The translations under genes were made by a program, and so were the position numbers. From positions 1-64,000 of the forward strand of contig JAEPRB010000171.1 of the NCBI GenBank assembly GCA_016758965.1: 64,000 nt of DNA, written 5' to 3'. This document shows, in pieces, positions 12,464 to 24,320 of this stretch; the first letter of the stretch is position 1; the number at the start of each line of letters is the position of its first letter. This stretch comes from Circinella minor (taxonomy: Eukaryota > Mucoromycota > Mucoromycetes > Mucorales > Lichtheimiaceae). The notes beneath the pieces were generated by a model. It worked only from the letters and a program-made list of their open reading frames with translations. It had not been told where the DNA came from and searched no databases.

Positions 12464-15400
12464 TTATTTTTTGGTACTAGTATTAACATCATCATTATTT
12501 ATAGTATTATTGGTGGTGCTACTATTATTAGTATTACTATAATTATTATCAGTCAAGGATGAAACTGATGATGATGACGATGATGATGTCGACGTTGGTG
12601 TAGGAGTAGTGGTTGTTTTTGGTTGATTTGGTATGAAAGTTCTTTCATCTAAATTCTCCAAACGACAGACTATATGCCATAAAAGATCTTTGTTTGTCCA
12701 GTAAGAAAAATGAGCTCGTAGACCCACCAAGTATTCATTTGCAATCATACTCATAAAACTTTCTGGTTGTAACACATGATCAATGCGTCTGCCTCTAGGG
12801 AGTTTGGCTTGTTGCTTGACGTCTTCTGCTTCTTCTTCCCCTTCCTTTTTTTTTTCTTCTTCTTTGCCGACATTTTCACCGACATTATTAGTAGTACTAC
12901 TATGATTGTCACTTCCATCATTGTTGTTGCCTTTGGGCTGCGTGGCATCCATAACCACTTGTTCCTTTGACTGCCCTGGTTCAGTTACTGCAGGGCCTGG
13001 TTCACTTAGTTCTTGATTTAAATCGGACCATAAATCATTACCACTTTTATTATCTCGTTCCTTTTTTGGCGGCGTCGTAGTATATACCATATTATCATCC
13101 GTCATCTTGTTTGCTTGCTCTTGCTCTTTCTGATTGTCAAGAGTTTGTGGCTGCTGTTGCTGCTTCTGTTTTTTGTTATTCCGCTTATTGATTTGCTCAT
13201 TTTTACTATTACTGTTCTCATTGCTATCAAATGAAAAGTTTATTTGAGCTCGTTCGAAAGACTCCATTCGAACACCATCGATACCCAAAACTTCGACTAG
13301 ATGTCGTTGTTTCTTGACTTTATCATCCTCATTAATTCTTTTACTATTTTTTGCTGCTGTCGTCGTACTCGTTGTTGATCGATAGAGTGTTGAATTTCTC
13401 TCGTTGACTTTGAGAAAATCTTGGTTCGATCCGAATGATTGAGATCTAGAACGCATAACGGGAGGTTTTAATTGTCTCTTTTGTTTTTGCTGTGCATCTT
13501 TCACTAATCTTGGCTCCGAATGACTATCTCGTAATCCAAGTACTTGATCCTTGACATCTTCTTGTAGTGGATCCCAAGTAATGATTCCAGGCACACGCTC
13601 TTTACCGCCATTACTACGTTGTTTCTGTCCTTCATCATTTTCCTGACCTTCTTCTACATTTTCATCTTGTGGCTGCTTTTTCTTTTTATTTTCACTTTTC
13701 GTGGGCGCTGATGGTGATGAGAAATATTGAAAGAATGCATTGATGGGGGATCTAAATTTTTTATTATTATCTGCACTTCGTCCTCTTTTTTGTTGTTGTT
13801 GTTGTTGTTGTTGTTGTTCATTATCTGGCTGATTTCTTGCATTTGCTACAATTGATTCCGCAGTTTGATGGTTCTGTTCATGCTGCATATCCTCCGCCAT
13901 TTTTGCAGGCATCGCAGAAGCAGTTTCCATAGTATTAATATCCTCCTCTGTTGATGATATATCATTGACTGTGGATGGTATATGTTGTTGCTGTTGCTGT
14001 GATGTTGACGCTTTCCAAGAAAAGAAAGAAAAGATCCCAGCACCGGGAATAGATGGTAAAGATGGAAATGAGAAAGATGGACCTAGTGGGATGGATCGTT
14101 TTACTAAAACAGCCGGCTGTTCTGTATAATAATCATTGAGGAGAGGCTCAAAACGATATGCCTATATGTTGCAAGTGGATGATAATAAACTAGTTAGTCC
14201 ATATTAAAAATGATACGAGCTAAAACATGCTCGTGCTATTGAATTATGCATTATGCTAATATTATATTATTATTATTACCAAAGGGTCGAAAGGATGAAA
14301 CACATTTTCAAAAACGATATCATGATCAGGGTGATACAGCTGAGGTGTTTGGTTTCGAATGGTTAACATAGCTGCAAGTGGAGACCCGAACCCGAAAAAA
14401 TAGTCCGGTTTAAAATCTAATTTGGAATATTTGACATCTATTTTACGATATTCCGATTCTTCTTCAGGTGTCTCGGGTTGTCGTTGATGCGATAAAATAT
14501 CATAAGTAATGATACCACCAAGTCTATGCATAATATATATTATTCAAATATCAGCCAATCTATCTATCTAATATTATATATATATATAATTAATATAAAC
14601 TCACGAATAGCCAATAATGACAATTTTTCCATTAAAATCGGGATGGGTTTCCAGAAAGTTATGATAAGATACATTAAACAAATTAGTGACATTATCTACA
14701 ATACTTTGACCTCGTTCCTTGGAAAAATAAAATAAAATATCCGCCAAATATTCATTTTCAATTAGTCGAATGGTAGGAATGGATTTTAATGTGATGCGAC
14801 TCATTGTTGGATCAGTTTGTTCATGGATATGTCGATGCCATTCGATAGGTATTAACTCGATACGAACTGCATGATCAGGTACTTTGGCTTGTAATACTTG
14901 ACGCGTTGTTTCTTGTAAGTTATTTACTATAATATAATAAATAATTAGGATTTAATAAAGATAAGAGATATTTTTTGATTATATAATCGAGTAATGAGAA
15001 ATAGTAATACTAACTGTGTTCATAAAAATGTCCATATTGTTCGGTTTGCTATAATAATCACATGTGGTCAACGGGATATGAAAAATAACACCGAAACATA
15101 TTCATTATCGATATATATACGCTTTATGCCCCATCACCGCACCCCCCTTTAACTTATTTTAGCTATAATTAACTCCAACTTACTTGACCAATACCCTGTA
15201 TAACAATAATAATAATGAACCAACATACAATAGTAATTTAAAAAAGAAAAGAGATTATATTAAAATAGTAATTAATTATTATTACGTATTATGTTGATTT
15301 ATAATGTGAGGATAGCAACAAAAAGAAAATGAAAAAAAATCAGGGTTTTTACTTGCATGAATAACGAATATAAGATGATCCACTGAACTTTCCGATAACG

Positions 15401-15660
15401 CTTCGTCACTACAGTAAGTGTCATCTACTGGTACTGTACCAAGCGAAGGTGACAAAGGAACTGGAGTAATATCATCTATAATAATTTCATTCTTCTTATT
15501 AATTAAAATGTACATGTAAAAGAATCTTAATTCTTTTTTTTTGGACATCATTATTGAAAAATAATAATAATAAAGCTAAATGTTATTTACCGTGTTCTTC
15601 GTCTAAAGTACTAGTCGCAGAAAGTTGTGGTGAAGGAACATAAGTTGTTTCAAAAAACAT
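12464..15660 (-). CDS. DDHD-domain phospholipase (PA-PLA1/DDL1-like)
   Basis: Seven exons on the minus strand: 15660-15591, 15475-15357, 15195-15184, 15048-15015, 14926-14605, 14523-14280, 14161-12464, giving 832 residues. The core reads VDHLIFVIH, GIGQ (on a 12-nt microexon), the lipase elbow GYSLGG with Ser near residue 186 split by an intron, then PDYFFGFGSPLAAML, DIVFENVFHPFDPL and AYRFEPLL. The terminal DDHD part is RIDHVLQPE, NEYLVGLRAHFSYW and KDLLWHIV. These match intracellular phosphatidic-acid-preferring phospholipase A1 enzymes (yeast Ddl1, animal DDHD1/2). The intron after IFVIH uses a GC donor (GCAAGT). Two oddities stand out: about 440 low-complexity residues separate AYRFEPLL from the final motif, and only about 60 residues precede VDHLIF, shorter than relatives. 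The true start may therefore lie upstream of the ATG at 15660. Confidence 0.88.
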
Positions 15661-18041
15661 GTAAAAAAGTAAATTTTGCTATTACAAGTATAATGGTAAA
15701 ATGTATAATGGAGAAAAAAAAAAAGTAAAAAATAGCTGTCAAGTTCCGTAATGTATTTTTCAAACGGCCAAGTAAAAAAAACCAAAAGCAGATATAATTT
15801 TCTCCCCCCCCAAGCGTCAGTGCTGTGCTACTGCCATGTGATAATAGATAGCAATGACAGATCTTTCTCTAACCTTCTATTTTACCATCTTACATCACCA
15901 CTGTTACATAATTTAGTAACTCATATGAATTACTATGAATGGTCATAATAATAATGATAGAATTAGTAGCAATAGTGTATTCTTTTAGATGAAAGTTAAA
16001 GTTAATAGTTGTAGGTTAGAATCTTCAAATACTATAACATACGATTCAATACAATAGTTAATATTATCTACAAATAGAGAAAAATACACATTTAAAACAT
16101 GTATATAAAAAGACTTACTCGTAATAGAGAACTACGTATTATCTTTTGATCATCTTATTTTTCATATAATAATGACTTGAAGGATTCTCACAAGACCTAT
16201 CCCGTTATACATTTATTCTTACCTTATTTTATATCAACCCTTATATTAATAAATATTTTACCATAGACTTATTATTTGAACAGATGCTGAACTCATTCTC
16301 CAACCTAAGTCAGATGCATCTATATGGATTACTACTTGAGGATACATATATGAAGATACCTTTTGAATTGTTACATAACCTTTTCTTCCCACTATACTAA
16401 ATCTTTCGTGCTCTCATCTGAAAATTTCATTAGTATATTCTAATTTTAATAGAAATGAAATAAACTGGTTACTAGAACCCTGTATCTGCTAAATATGTAC
16501 CAAGGACCCTCTAATTCACAGAATCACTGAGGCCATTTTTTCCCCAGCAGACTGTTGTACTATTACGTAGCAGTTATATAGAGTGTATTAGTTGTTTATT
16601 AGCCTGCTTCAATCACCCCATTATATTGGTCAGCTTTTTGATGAGAACAAAGATTTTCATAGTTTTCGTATTGAAAACAAACTCTAAGAACTTCTGTTGT
16701 TGTAGTGGAGTTAAGTTAGTACACTTTTTTGATGACTTATTAATAATTTCATTTCTTCTAAATGTAATACTACTTGTTGAGGATGTTTTATGGCTTCTGT
16801 TTTTCTTGAACACAGGGTACAAATATTGTCTAAATAGTATATATATATATGCCGGATCGTGTTTATTCCTCATTGGTTCTATTGCAAAGCACATCACTTT
16901 CTTGAACCTCTTTTTCTGACACTAATCCCAAAAACTAGTGTTTTGTACTATTACACTTTGCACTGATTTTGAAATGTTAAATACTTTTTAGAGTTTTGGT
17001 GCATTGGTGTCACAACAGTCATATACATCTTTTGATAGGATTAACTTGGATATAATTCGTTCATCTTGATTATACATATCCTGCAAAACAGCATCTCTCT
17101 CTATTTTGAAATGTTGGCACAGAATAAATTTGTTGATTTTTTGGCAATTTATTACAAGATGGACTGACGTTTATATGTTTGTTTCTTGAATGGTGAAAAA
17201 TTTGATAGAAAGTTTGTATTTTAAGTTGATGGTAATTTGATTACGTCTGCTTGAAGGAACTTTTTTACTGTTTCGATTGCTGTTGATGGTTCTGCAGAAT
17301 TAACTGTATTTCATGGAATTTCTATAATGTTGATTTCTTTATTAAATGCTCAGTAGCCATCTTATATTACAAATAACAGCCATGGATGATTTGTTGTTGT
17401 TTTTTCCATTAATGGACAAATATTTGAAGTCCGTCTTCTGGGGCAATCCCATTCATTCTGTAGGGATGCTGTAATTATTGTTGTTTATTGATTATTTGAA
17501 GAGATTTATTATTGTTATTCCTACTGTATCCGACCACTGTTGGGGGCCTAAGACCCAAAAAAGAACTTTGTATTTCACTATTTCCTCTTCTGTAGTTATA
17601 GCAACCACCTCGTAAATTTCTTAAAGCAGATAATATCTATTTTCTTAGTACCCTCCTCTGAAAGTGACAGCTTGTCCGGCCAGCTTTTTTTTAAATTTTG
17701 CTTTGTGAAAGGTCTTAAGAATTTTTTTGATAGAAGCATATTTGGTCTTGATGTTATCTTTAGTACCATCTTGCTTCTCTGTTACTATTTAGGTGATGTT
17801 GTAATCAAGATGAGCTTAAGTCTTAGAAGTTAAACCTTGAGTTGTACAAAAGCTTATCAATATAATTAACAAGCTAAAGTCAAATTAATAAAACAAGTTC
17901 TTTTACTTCTCTTTCACTTTTTCACTACTGCTATATCCCACTGTATCATAAATTGATCTGGAACCTCTATAGACTTAAGTTTAGTTTATAACAGTCGTCC
18001 CTTGTGTCTTACTGTTTTGAGACCAAAGATTGCCATTCGTT
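15661..18041. other. Interval without intact genes; weakly coding-like on minus strand
   Basis: No intact gene is supported. The first few hundred bases may be the promoter, or missing 5' exons, of the DDHD gene: one minus-strand frame near 15750-15785 reads TWPFEKYITELD, which may be chance. From about 16600 to 18040 the base composition is less AT-extreme, and minus-strand frames show short coding-like stretches broken by many stops, continuing the decayed relic at 18042-18492. Confidence 0.35.
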
Positions 18042-18492
18042 TACTTTGTTCCGTGGACTTTCTGATAATTGATTTTGTATCTTTGACGTTTGTTATAAGT
18101 GTTCAAAGATTTCCATCCTAGCTCTTGCTTGGAACCCTCTGTTTTCAGTGAATTTATAAATTGTATTAACCATTTGGACAGTTTCTGTAGTGTGCCTTAT
18201 AAAAAATGGAAGTACGCTTTTGTTGATCCTTTCTGACGTGGTTCGGCTAATCCAGGTTGTATTTTCAGGGTTTCCCGTTTGAACTCTTTAAATTCGTCTT
18301 GTTTTATTTGTTGGCTAGATGTATTTGCCATAGCTTCAAAGATTTCCACTGGTATTGATGAATCAAAAAGTTTTTCTTTCCCCCATCGATTCGGCTAACG
18401 GTGTTTCTGATAATATCTTTCATACCACTTTGGGTGTAAACTCTTTCGTTAAATCCATCGTTGATATTTTGTCCCATTAATAGTTTTTCCGC
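18042..18492 (-). pseudogene. Decayed protein-coding relic, family unknown
   Basis: Read on the minus strand, this stretch gives ordinary globular sequence rather than AT-rich chance frames, for example MGQNINDGFNERVYTQSG, then after a one-base frame change SSIPVEIFEAMANTSSQQ and KQDEFKEFKRETLKIQPG, then after a stop GWKSLNTYNKRQRYK. The reading frame is broken by at least one indel and several stops. Weaker traces continue down to about 16600. I do not recognise the family. A decayed transposon or an old host gene both fit, and the gene-free surroundings favour a mobile element. Confidence 0.4.
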
Positions 18493-18696
18493 ATATGCGC
18501 GGCTTTTGAAGGTATAAAAAAAAGGGGGGAACTAGCACAATGTTTTATTCTTTATTTCAAAAAGAAAAATAAAGCGTATCTTTTAGAGCTTATTAGCACA
18601 TTAATGTCTGAGGCGAAGCCAACAATAATTGTTTAAAAATCGTCATTCATTTTTCAGAACAGACAAGATTTACCAGCCGCACTGTACTACTTTCAA

Positions 18697-19131
18697 TTAC
18701 AGGTTTTCATTGTCGTACATATCACTATATTGTTTAATGAAATAGTGTACAGAAAAAAACCCAAAATGACAGAACCTAGTAACCTGCTCATAATAATGAT
18801 AAATACATTCAGCGTGTGTGAAGCACAATTCCATGTAACGCAAAGAAAAGCGTCTGGATAAATATTTTTGCACTCCCCTTTTTATTTGATCATTCAGATT
18901 ATTTAATCTTGCATGATTATTTTGATATACGAAAAATAGAATATTCGGAGCATATGAATATTGATATTTTGAGTCTAAAAAAAACTTTTTTTTACAATTA
19001 TTACTTAAAGTTAGAGTGTCAAAACAAGGGAAAAAAAGATTTTTTTTAATTATCATCATCTTTTTATTCTCGTGATGAATGTTAGTAGCCATAGTGTGTG
19101 AAAAAAATTGCGTCTGACAAAATTTTATCAA
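18697..19131 (-). CDS. Orphan open frame, 144 residues (doubtful)
   Basis: A single ATG-initiated minus-strand frame of 144 codons, longer than expected by chance at this base composition. The N-terminal half is K/N/F-rich like translated AT-rich DNA, but the C-terminal half (KRGVQKYLSRRFSLRYMELC, FTHAECIYHYYEQV) looks more protein-like. There is no signal peptide, no recognisable domain and no clear intron. It lies next to the decayed relic, so it could be a fragment of the same element or noise. Confidence 0.2.
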   Translation of the reverse strand: MIKFCQTQFFSHTMATNIHHENKKMMIIKKNLFFPCFDTLTLSNNCKKKFFLDSKYQYSYAPNILFFVYQNNHARLNNLNDQIKRGVQKYLSRRFSLRYMELCFTHAECIYHYYEQVTRFCHFGFFSVHYFIKQYSDMYDNENL

Positions 19132-19946
19132 GGTCGAAATGGTTGTAACGTTGTAATCTAATGCATATTATATTACCTGGTGCAGTAAGTATTATCTTTT
19201 TATTTCATTCTCCTATATGTTTTTAAGTAATGAGAAAATTATAAAGGGCTTCTCGGAATATTTAAACATGTTTAATAATGGTATGACAAGAAAAAAAGTG
19301 ATATTTTTTTGTTAGTACGGTTTAGAAAAAAAAAAAAGAGAAAAAAACAATTACCGCAGCTGGTAAAAGCTATTTCAATTTATATCATATAAAATGATGC
19401 TTGAGAAAATATTACACAAATTCCAAGGTAAAGGGGTTTAAGAATGCGTCCTCTCTGTTTATATATTTATATAGTATAATTACCGCATTAAAACTGTTAA
19501 GATAAAAGAGGAGGATAAAAAAACGCGGGGAACGAAGGGAAAAATCAGTTAATCGAACCATCTCGTTAATTTTTTTTTTTTGCGCATTCTTTCAAATGAC
19601 CATTACTTATGTAGCACATTAACGTGTTTTAAGTTAAAACAGTAATAATAGAAATAAGAATTGATCATAAAGTAATAACCAGGCAGCACAAAAGCTTTGT
19701 TAGTGTAACTAAGGCGATTAGTTGCTTGCCAATGGTACTGAGAGGTCAAGTTACACATTGCTAGGAAGCTCCGCTGAATATTAACACACATTGTCGACAA
19801 GCAGAGATTTAAAGATAGCCCCTGCCTTGGTGCCTATTGTTCTTTCAGTTTTCCCACTTCTCCCTGTTTCTCTCTTTTCCTCTCTTCTTTTTTCTCTTAT
19901 TTTTTATTCTTAAACACTATCCATAATATATTTCTTATAGCCCTAT
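19132..19946 (+). promoter_or_regulatory. Upstream region of the kelch-kinase gene
   Basis: No gene is visible. The last 90 bases before the ATG (about 19855-19918) are an almost pure pyrimidine tract of CT and T runs, a common feature just upstream of fungal transcription starts. Farther upstream the sequence is AT-rich with several A runs. Confidence 0.4.
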
Positions 19947-22900
19947 ATGTTTCGTCGGCACCCGGTAGTACTGTGGTGGACGTTTCTAGCTCTCCTCAAC
20001 GGTATTGTCAACGCGCAACTAGGGGATGTTCAAACTGACGTAAAATGGAAAGCAGGCCACGCGGCTGGTAAAATAATCGTTTCTAGCAACAATTTCAATG
20101 GAGACAAAATTTAATTTTTTTCATTTTAATTCGAAGAGAATAATTAATTAAATCGATTGAAAAAAAAAAAAAACTTCAACAACACCATTTAAATATGTAG
20201 CATTTCTCAATCCATATGTAATCTTATATGGTGGTTCAGAAGACACAAGCAAAAGTTATAATGACCAAGTACAAGGCTCAAATAGTGTATGGGTCTGGAA
20301 TTCTAGTAATGGATCTTGGTATAATTTTGCTCATCAACAAGATATGCTTCCTCAAGTATATATCGGAGCAACGACGTTACCAAGTTCTGGTCAAATGATT
20401 GTGGTTGCTGGAAATACAACTCAGGGCGGATCTTCCGGGATGCTACAAAAATTCGATATTAATAGTTGGAGTTGGAGTTTTCCATCATCCAGTAAGTTTA
20501 TCCAGTAATATGCTGGAAAATAAAAAAAAAACTACCCCTTTCTTTCTTTCATCCCCTAATTATTATTATAATTATAATATATATATAATCCAAAAAAAGA
20601 TATATGCCGTCTTATATATATGTATATATATCTATATATACTCCTCACTTGCCAAACCTCCCCTATTTTGTTTGTATTGTGTAGTAGTAATAGTAATAGT
20701 ACTATATACATGTACATATTACATATATTATATGACTTAAAAATGGGCACAAGTTCTTAAAAAAAAAGTTTAATTTTCATTTAAAATAGGTACATCATCC
20801 CCGGAACGTACAGCACAATTTGCAATCACAACTGTCAACAATACTGTTTACACCTATGGCGGTACTTCCGTTGATGCGAATGGTTATCCACAAGCAAACG
20901 CCGTTCAAAATAGTCTTTATACACTTGATGCAAATTCATTTGCTTGGACATCAGGCTCAAACGGTCAAGCTATCACTGGTCATTCAACTTGTTATGTACC
21001 ATCTTGTAATTGTTTAATTGTATTTGGTGGTACATCTACTGGTAATGGTGGTGCTGCAACAGCGGTTCGTATTCACAATAAAAAGAAAACATCAATAACG
21101 ACAACAACAAAAAAAGTCATTGTGTGGCTCTAAATTATATGCATATTATCACAAAGAAAAAATAAATTAACAAATAAAAATAGAATATCGTTATCTATGA
21201 TTTAGGCACCCGAGCATGGAATTTGCAAGTTTCGGTTAGCTCATCATCAAGCGGACCTCCAGGCGCAAGACGACTGCACACAGCAAATTGCATGCAGGAT
21301 AAAATGATCGTTTACGGTGGTGGTACAGCACAACCTTTTGATTCAGATGTTTGGGTTCTTGATGCTTCTAAATATCCAACTTTAACTTGGGAAAGGAAAG
21401 ATATGTCCAATAAGGATCAGGGTCCCGGTACACGAATGGGTAATATATTTATTCTTTACATTTTTTTATTATTATATTATTTTTCCTGTTTGGAAATCCC
21501 AGTGAAACATATTAATTTTTTAAAAAAAATTGCAACTTGTGTAGGTCACACGGCAGTTCTTGATGACGCCCATGGAAAAGTATACATTTATGGTGGATGG
21601 GGTAGTAGCGCAACAGGTGATTCTAATATGTATGCACTTGATACTCAAGCATGGAGTTGGACACGTATTCCAACTACTGGTATTAACCAACAGCATGGAG
21701 ATGATAATACTTCTGAAGATAATAATATTGGTACCATTGTTGGTGCGGTCGTAGGATCTGTTGGAGGTCTACTTTTAATTGCTGCTATTTTGTTCTTTCT
21801 CTGGCGACGACGACGTAATCAACGACGTAAACAAGAAGACGATCGATCAGAAAAGACAGATGATGTTCAATATTATAATAACCATCCACATTACTGGACA
21901 CAAGATGGCCAAAGTGATGGTGGTGGCGGTGGTTATCCTCGAGCATCTTACGACATGATGGATTCGCCAACAAACCTTAATGGTGGTGTGTATATGAATG
22001 GTCGCAAGCGTGCGTCAAAAGCAATGACAGGTACACTCAGTTACCGTGATTCAATGATGGGTGTCCGATCAGAACTCGGTGACACAGATCGAGTCATGAC
22101 AGGCGTGCTTGAAGAACTAGCGTCACCTACCGATAGCGGAAGTGATCAGGCCACTTATTCAAACGGTACTCGAAGTTTCCGTGATTCACGACATGCGAGC
22201 AAACAGTTGTTGATTCCTTCTAGCGAATTACGTAGTGCGCAAACACCTAACGAAGTAATCTCACAAAAACCAAACGAATTTTCGATGCCAGCATCTCGTT
22301 TTGCTGCAAATGCAACTGGTGCAGGTATTCCTATTGAACATTACAATCCACAAAGTCCAGCATCGATTACAGCGACAGTTGGAGCAGGCGCACCTTTAAG
22401 TAGCAGTATGGAAGTATTACGCAGTATACAAACGAACAACACAACGGGTGCAACGACTGGTGATGACAATGAAACAAATGATGGTCGAGTTATCGTAACA
22501 CACGCAACACACGATGGTACGACAGCACGTAAGAGTCAAGACGACGATAATGGTGAATCTGTTTCATTTCAGGCACAGAGCGCAACAGGTCCAATCAGAT
22601 ATATCCCACCATCAAGTCAACAATTTAGTTTGGCTACTACGACAACAGCAAGTGTAGCAACACATGGTAATAATGACGGACGTAATATACCACTCACACA
22701 TCACCAATATCCATCATCCAACATGAGCAGTGTACCTGTAGCACGACCGATCACACCTGATCCTGAAGACCAAAATAATCGAACATCTATTCAACGATAT
22801 CAACCTATGGGTGGTGAAGGTCAAGAAAATATTTATGATTCTGTCAGTCCGCTTGAAATGCTTGCTGCCCTTGGTCGTATCGAAAATAATAATAGTAATA

Positions 22901-24320
22901 ATAACAATAGCAATAGCAATAACGAAAATGGAAAAGCGACAGAAGAGCAAAGTAGTACGATGGCATCGAGTGGAAATGGAGCAGTACCATTAACAGCGAG
23001 TACATCCACACCGAGCAGTAGCAACGTGACAGAATATACGAGTCGTGAAACTGATAACAGTGTCAGTAAACGACCTTATTCATCTTCATCTCCCCTTGCA
23101 AATAATAGCAAGGATTTGACTACAGAACAACAAAACCGATTTACAGCTCTTAATCCATTGATCAGCATGCTTCCACGACGATATCAGATCGATAGGACTA
23201 CCCCACCCATTATTGGTCCAATGAACAGCGTTTTATTCATTGACAAGGCTGATAAAGACGATCAACATACTAATGTAGTAATCAAGTCGTTTGGTCGACG
23301 TGAAGCTTGGGAACGTGAATGTCGAACGCTTATTAAATTGAAATCATCTCACGTCGCCGAACTACTTGAAGTACTCACCATTCAAGATGAAAGTCGAACA
23401 CCATTACCACGACGATCCAGTAATGCCGACCAGGATAATTCAAACGACGATGATTATGACTTGAGCACTTTACCAGATGAACCACGTAATGATGATGATG
23501 ATAAGATCAAGTATGCAACAGTACTCGAACGACTTGATGAAACACTTAGTACTGCTATTCGACGTGCGCGATCTGAAAAACACACCTGGACACGTGAAAA
23601 AACACGAGCTATTGCACGAAATGTTGTCGAATGTCTTGCATGGTGTCATTCCCGAGATATTGCATTTTGTGATTTGAAACCAAGTAATATCATGCATCGA
23701 ACTGGTGAACCATGGAAATTGATTGATTTTGAAGCAAGCCGTACAATTGGTGAAGAGTGCGTCGGCGTCATCACTCCACGGTATTGTCCTCCAGAAGTTG
23801 CTCGTGCGACTACATACGGTCTTGAAGGTGCAAATGGTGTGGTTGCTACACCAAGTGTCGATCTTTGGGCCCTCGGTTGTTGTATTTATGTAAGTTATTA
23901 ATTTTTTGTATATATATGAAGAAAATGGATGGATGGTTGGGTGGATGACTGATCTGTTGATGAAAAAATAGGAACTGGAAACGAAACATGCACTTTTTGC
24001 AAGCAGTATCAAAGATGAAACAATTTTACATTTTGTATCACATCCATCACCTTCTACACCAATTTTGAACAATGGTCTCCGTTGGAATGAACATAAAGAA
24101 CTCTATATCCCTAATTTGGAGCGTAAGGTACCAGATTCACGAACAAGACAAATAATTAAAATGTTACTTTCTCGGGATCCAATGAAACGAGGCAATGCTT
24201 CGGAATTATTGGTAAGTGTTTTTTTTTATTTATTCGATAAATGATATTATTGGGTTACAAACTAAAGATTTACACGTTTCTTTTTATTTATAGGAGCATC
24301 CATACTTCCAGAACAAATAA
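19947..24320 (+). CDS. Kelch ectodomain - TM - protein kinase receptor-like protein
   Basis: Seven exons: 19947-20067, 20201-20491, 20790-21041, 21206-21439, 21545-23889, 23972-24211, 24294-24320, giving 1169 residues. A signal peptide (VVLWWTFLALLNGIVNA) is followed by kelch/galactose-oxidase-like blades with YGG, FGG and W motifs (about 40-340), one membrane span (GAVVGSVGGLLLIAAILFFLW, about 362-382, written here in part) and a basic RRRRNQRRK stop-transfer. A long S/T/N-rich cytoplasmic linker leads to a kinase domain (about 830-1165): ATP-site Lys in VVIKSF, catalytic loop FCDLKPSNIM, metal-binding DFE in place of DFG, PPE in place of APE, and DLWALGCCIYE. Catalytic and metal-binding Asp are retained, so activity is plausible. 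Topology suggests a plasma-membrane sensor. The exon 3 end uses the GTAATG donor; a GTTCGT donor 21 bases later is a weaker alternative. The 105-bp intron 4 lacks stops. Confidence 0.88.

Noticed and set aside
15603..15785. 60-codon minus-strand frame overlapping the DDHD start
   Set aside because: Out of phase with exon 1 of the DDHD gene; the TWPFEKYITELD stretch could be an upstream exon, but no splice pair links it convincingly.
16613..16919. Two overlapping 94-97 codon frames on opposite strands
   Set aside because: Mutually overlapping with no motif; at most part of the decayed relic farther right, so not called as genes.
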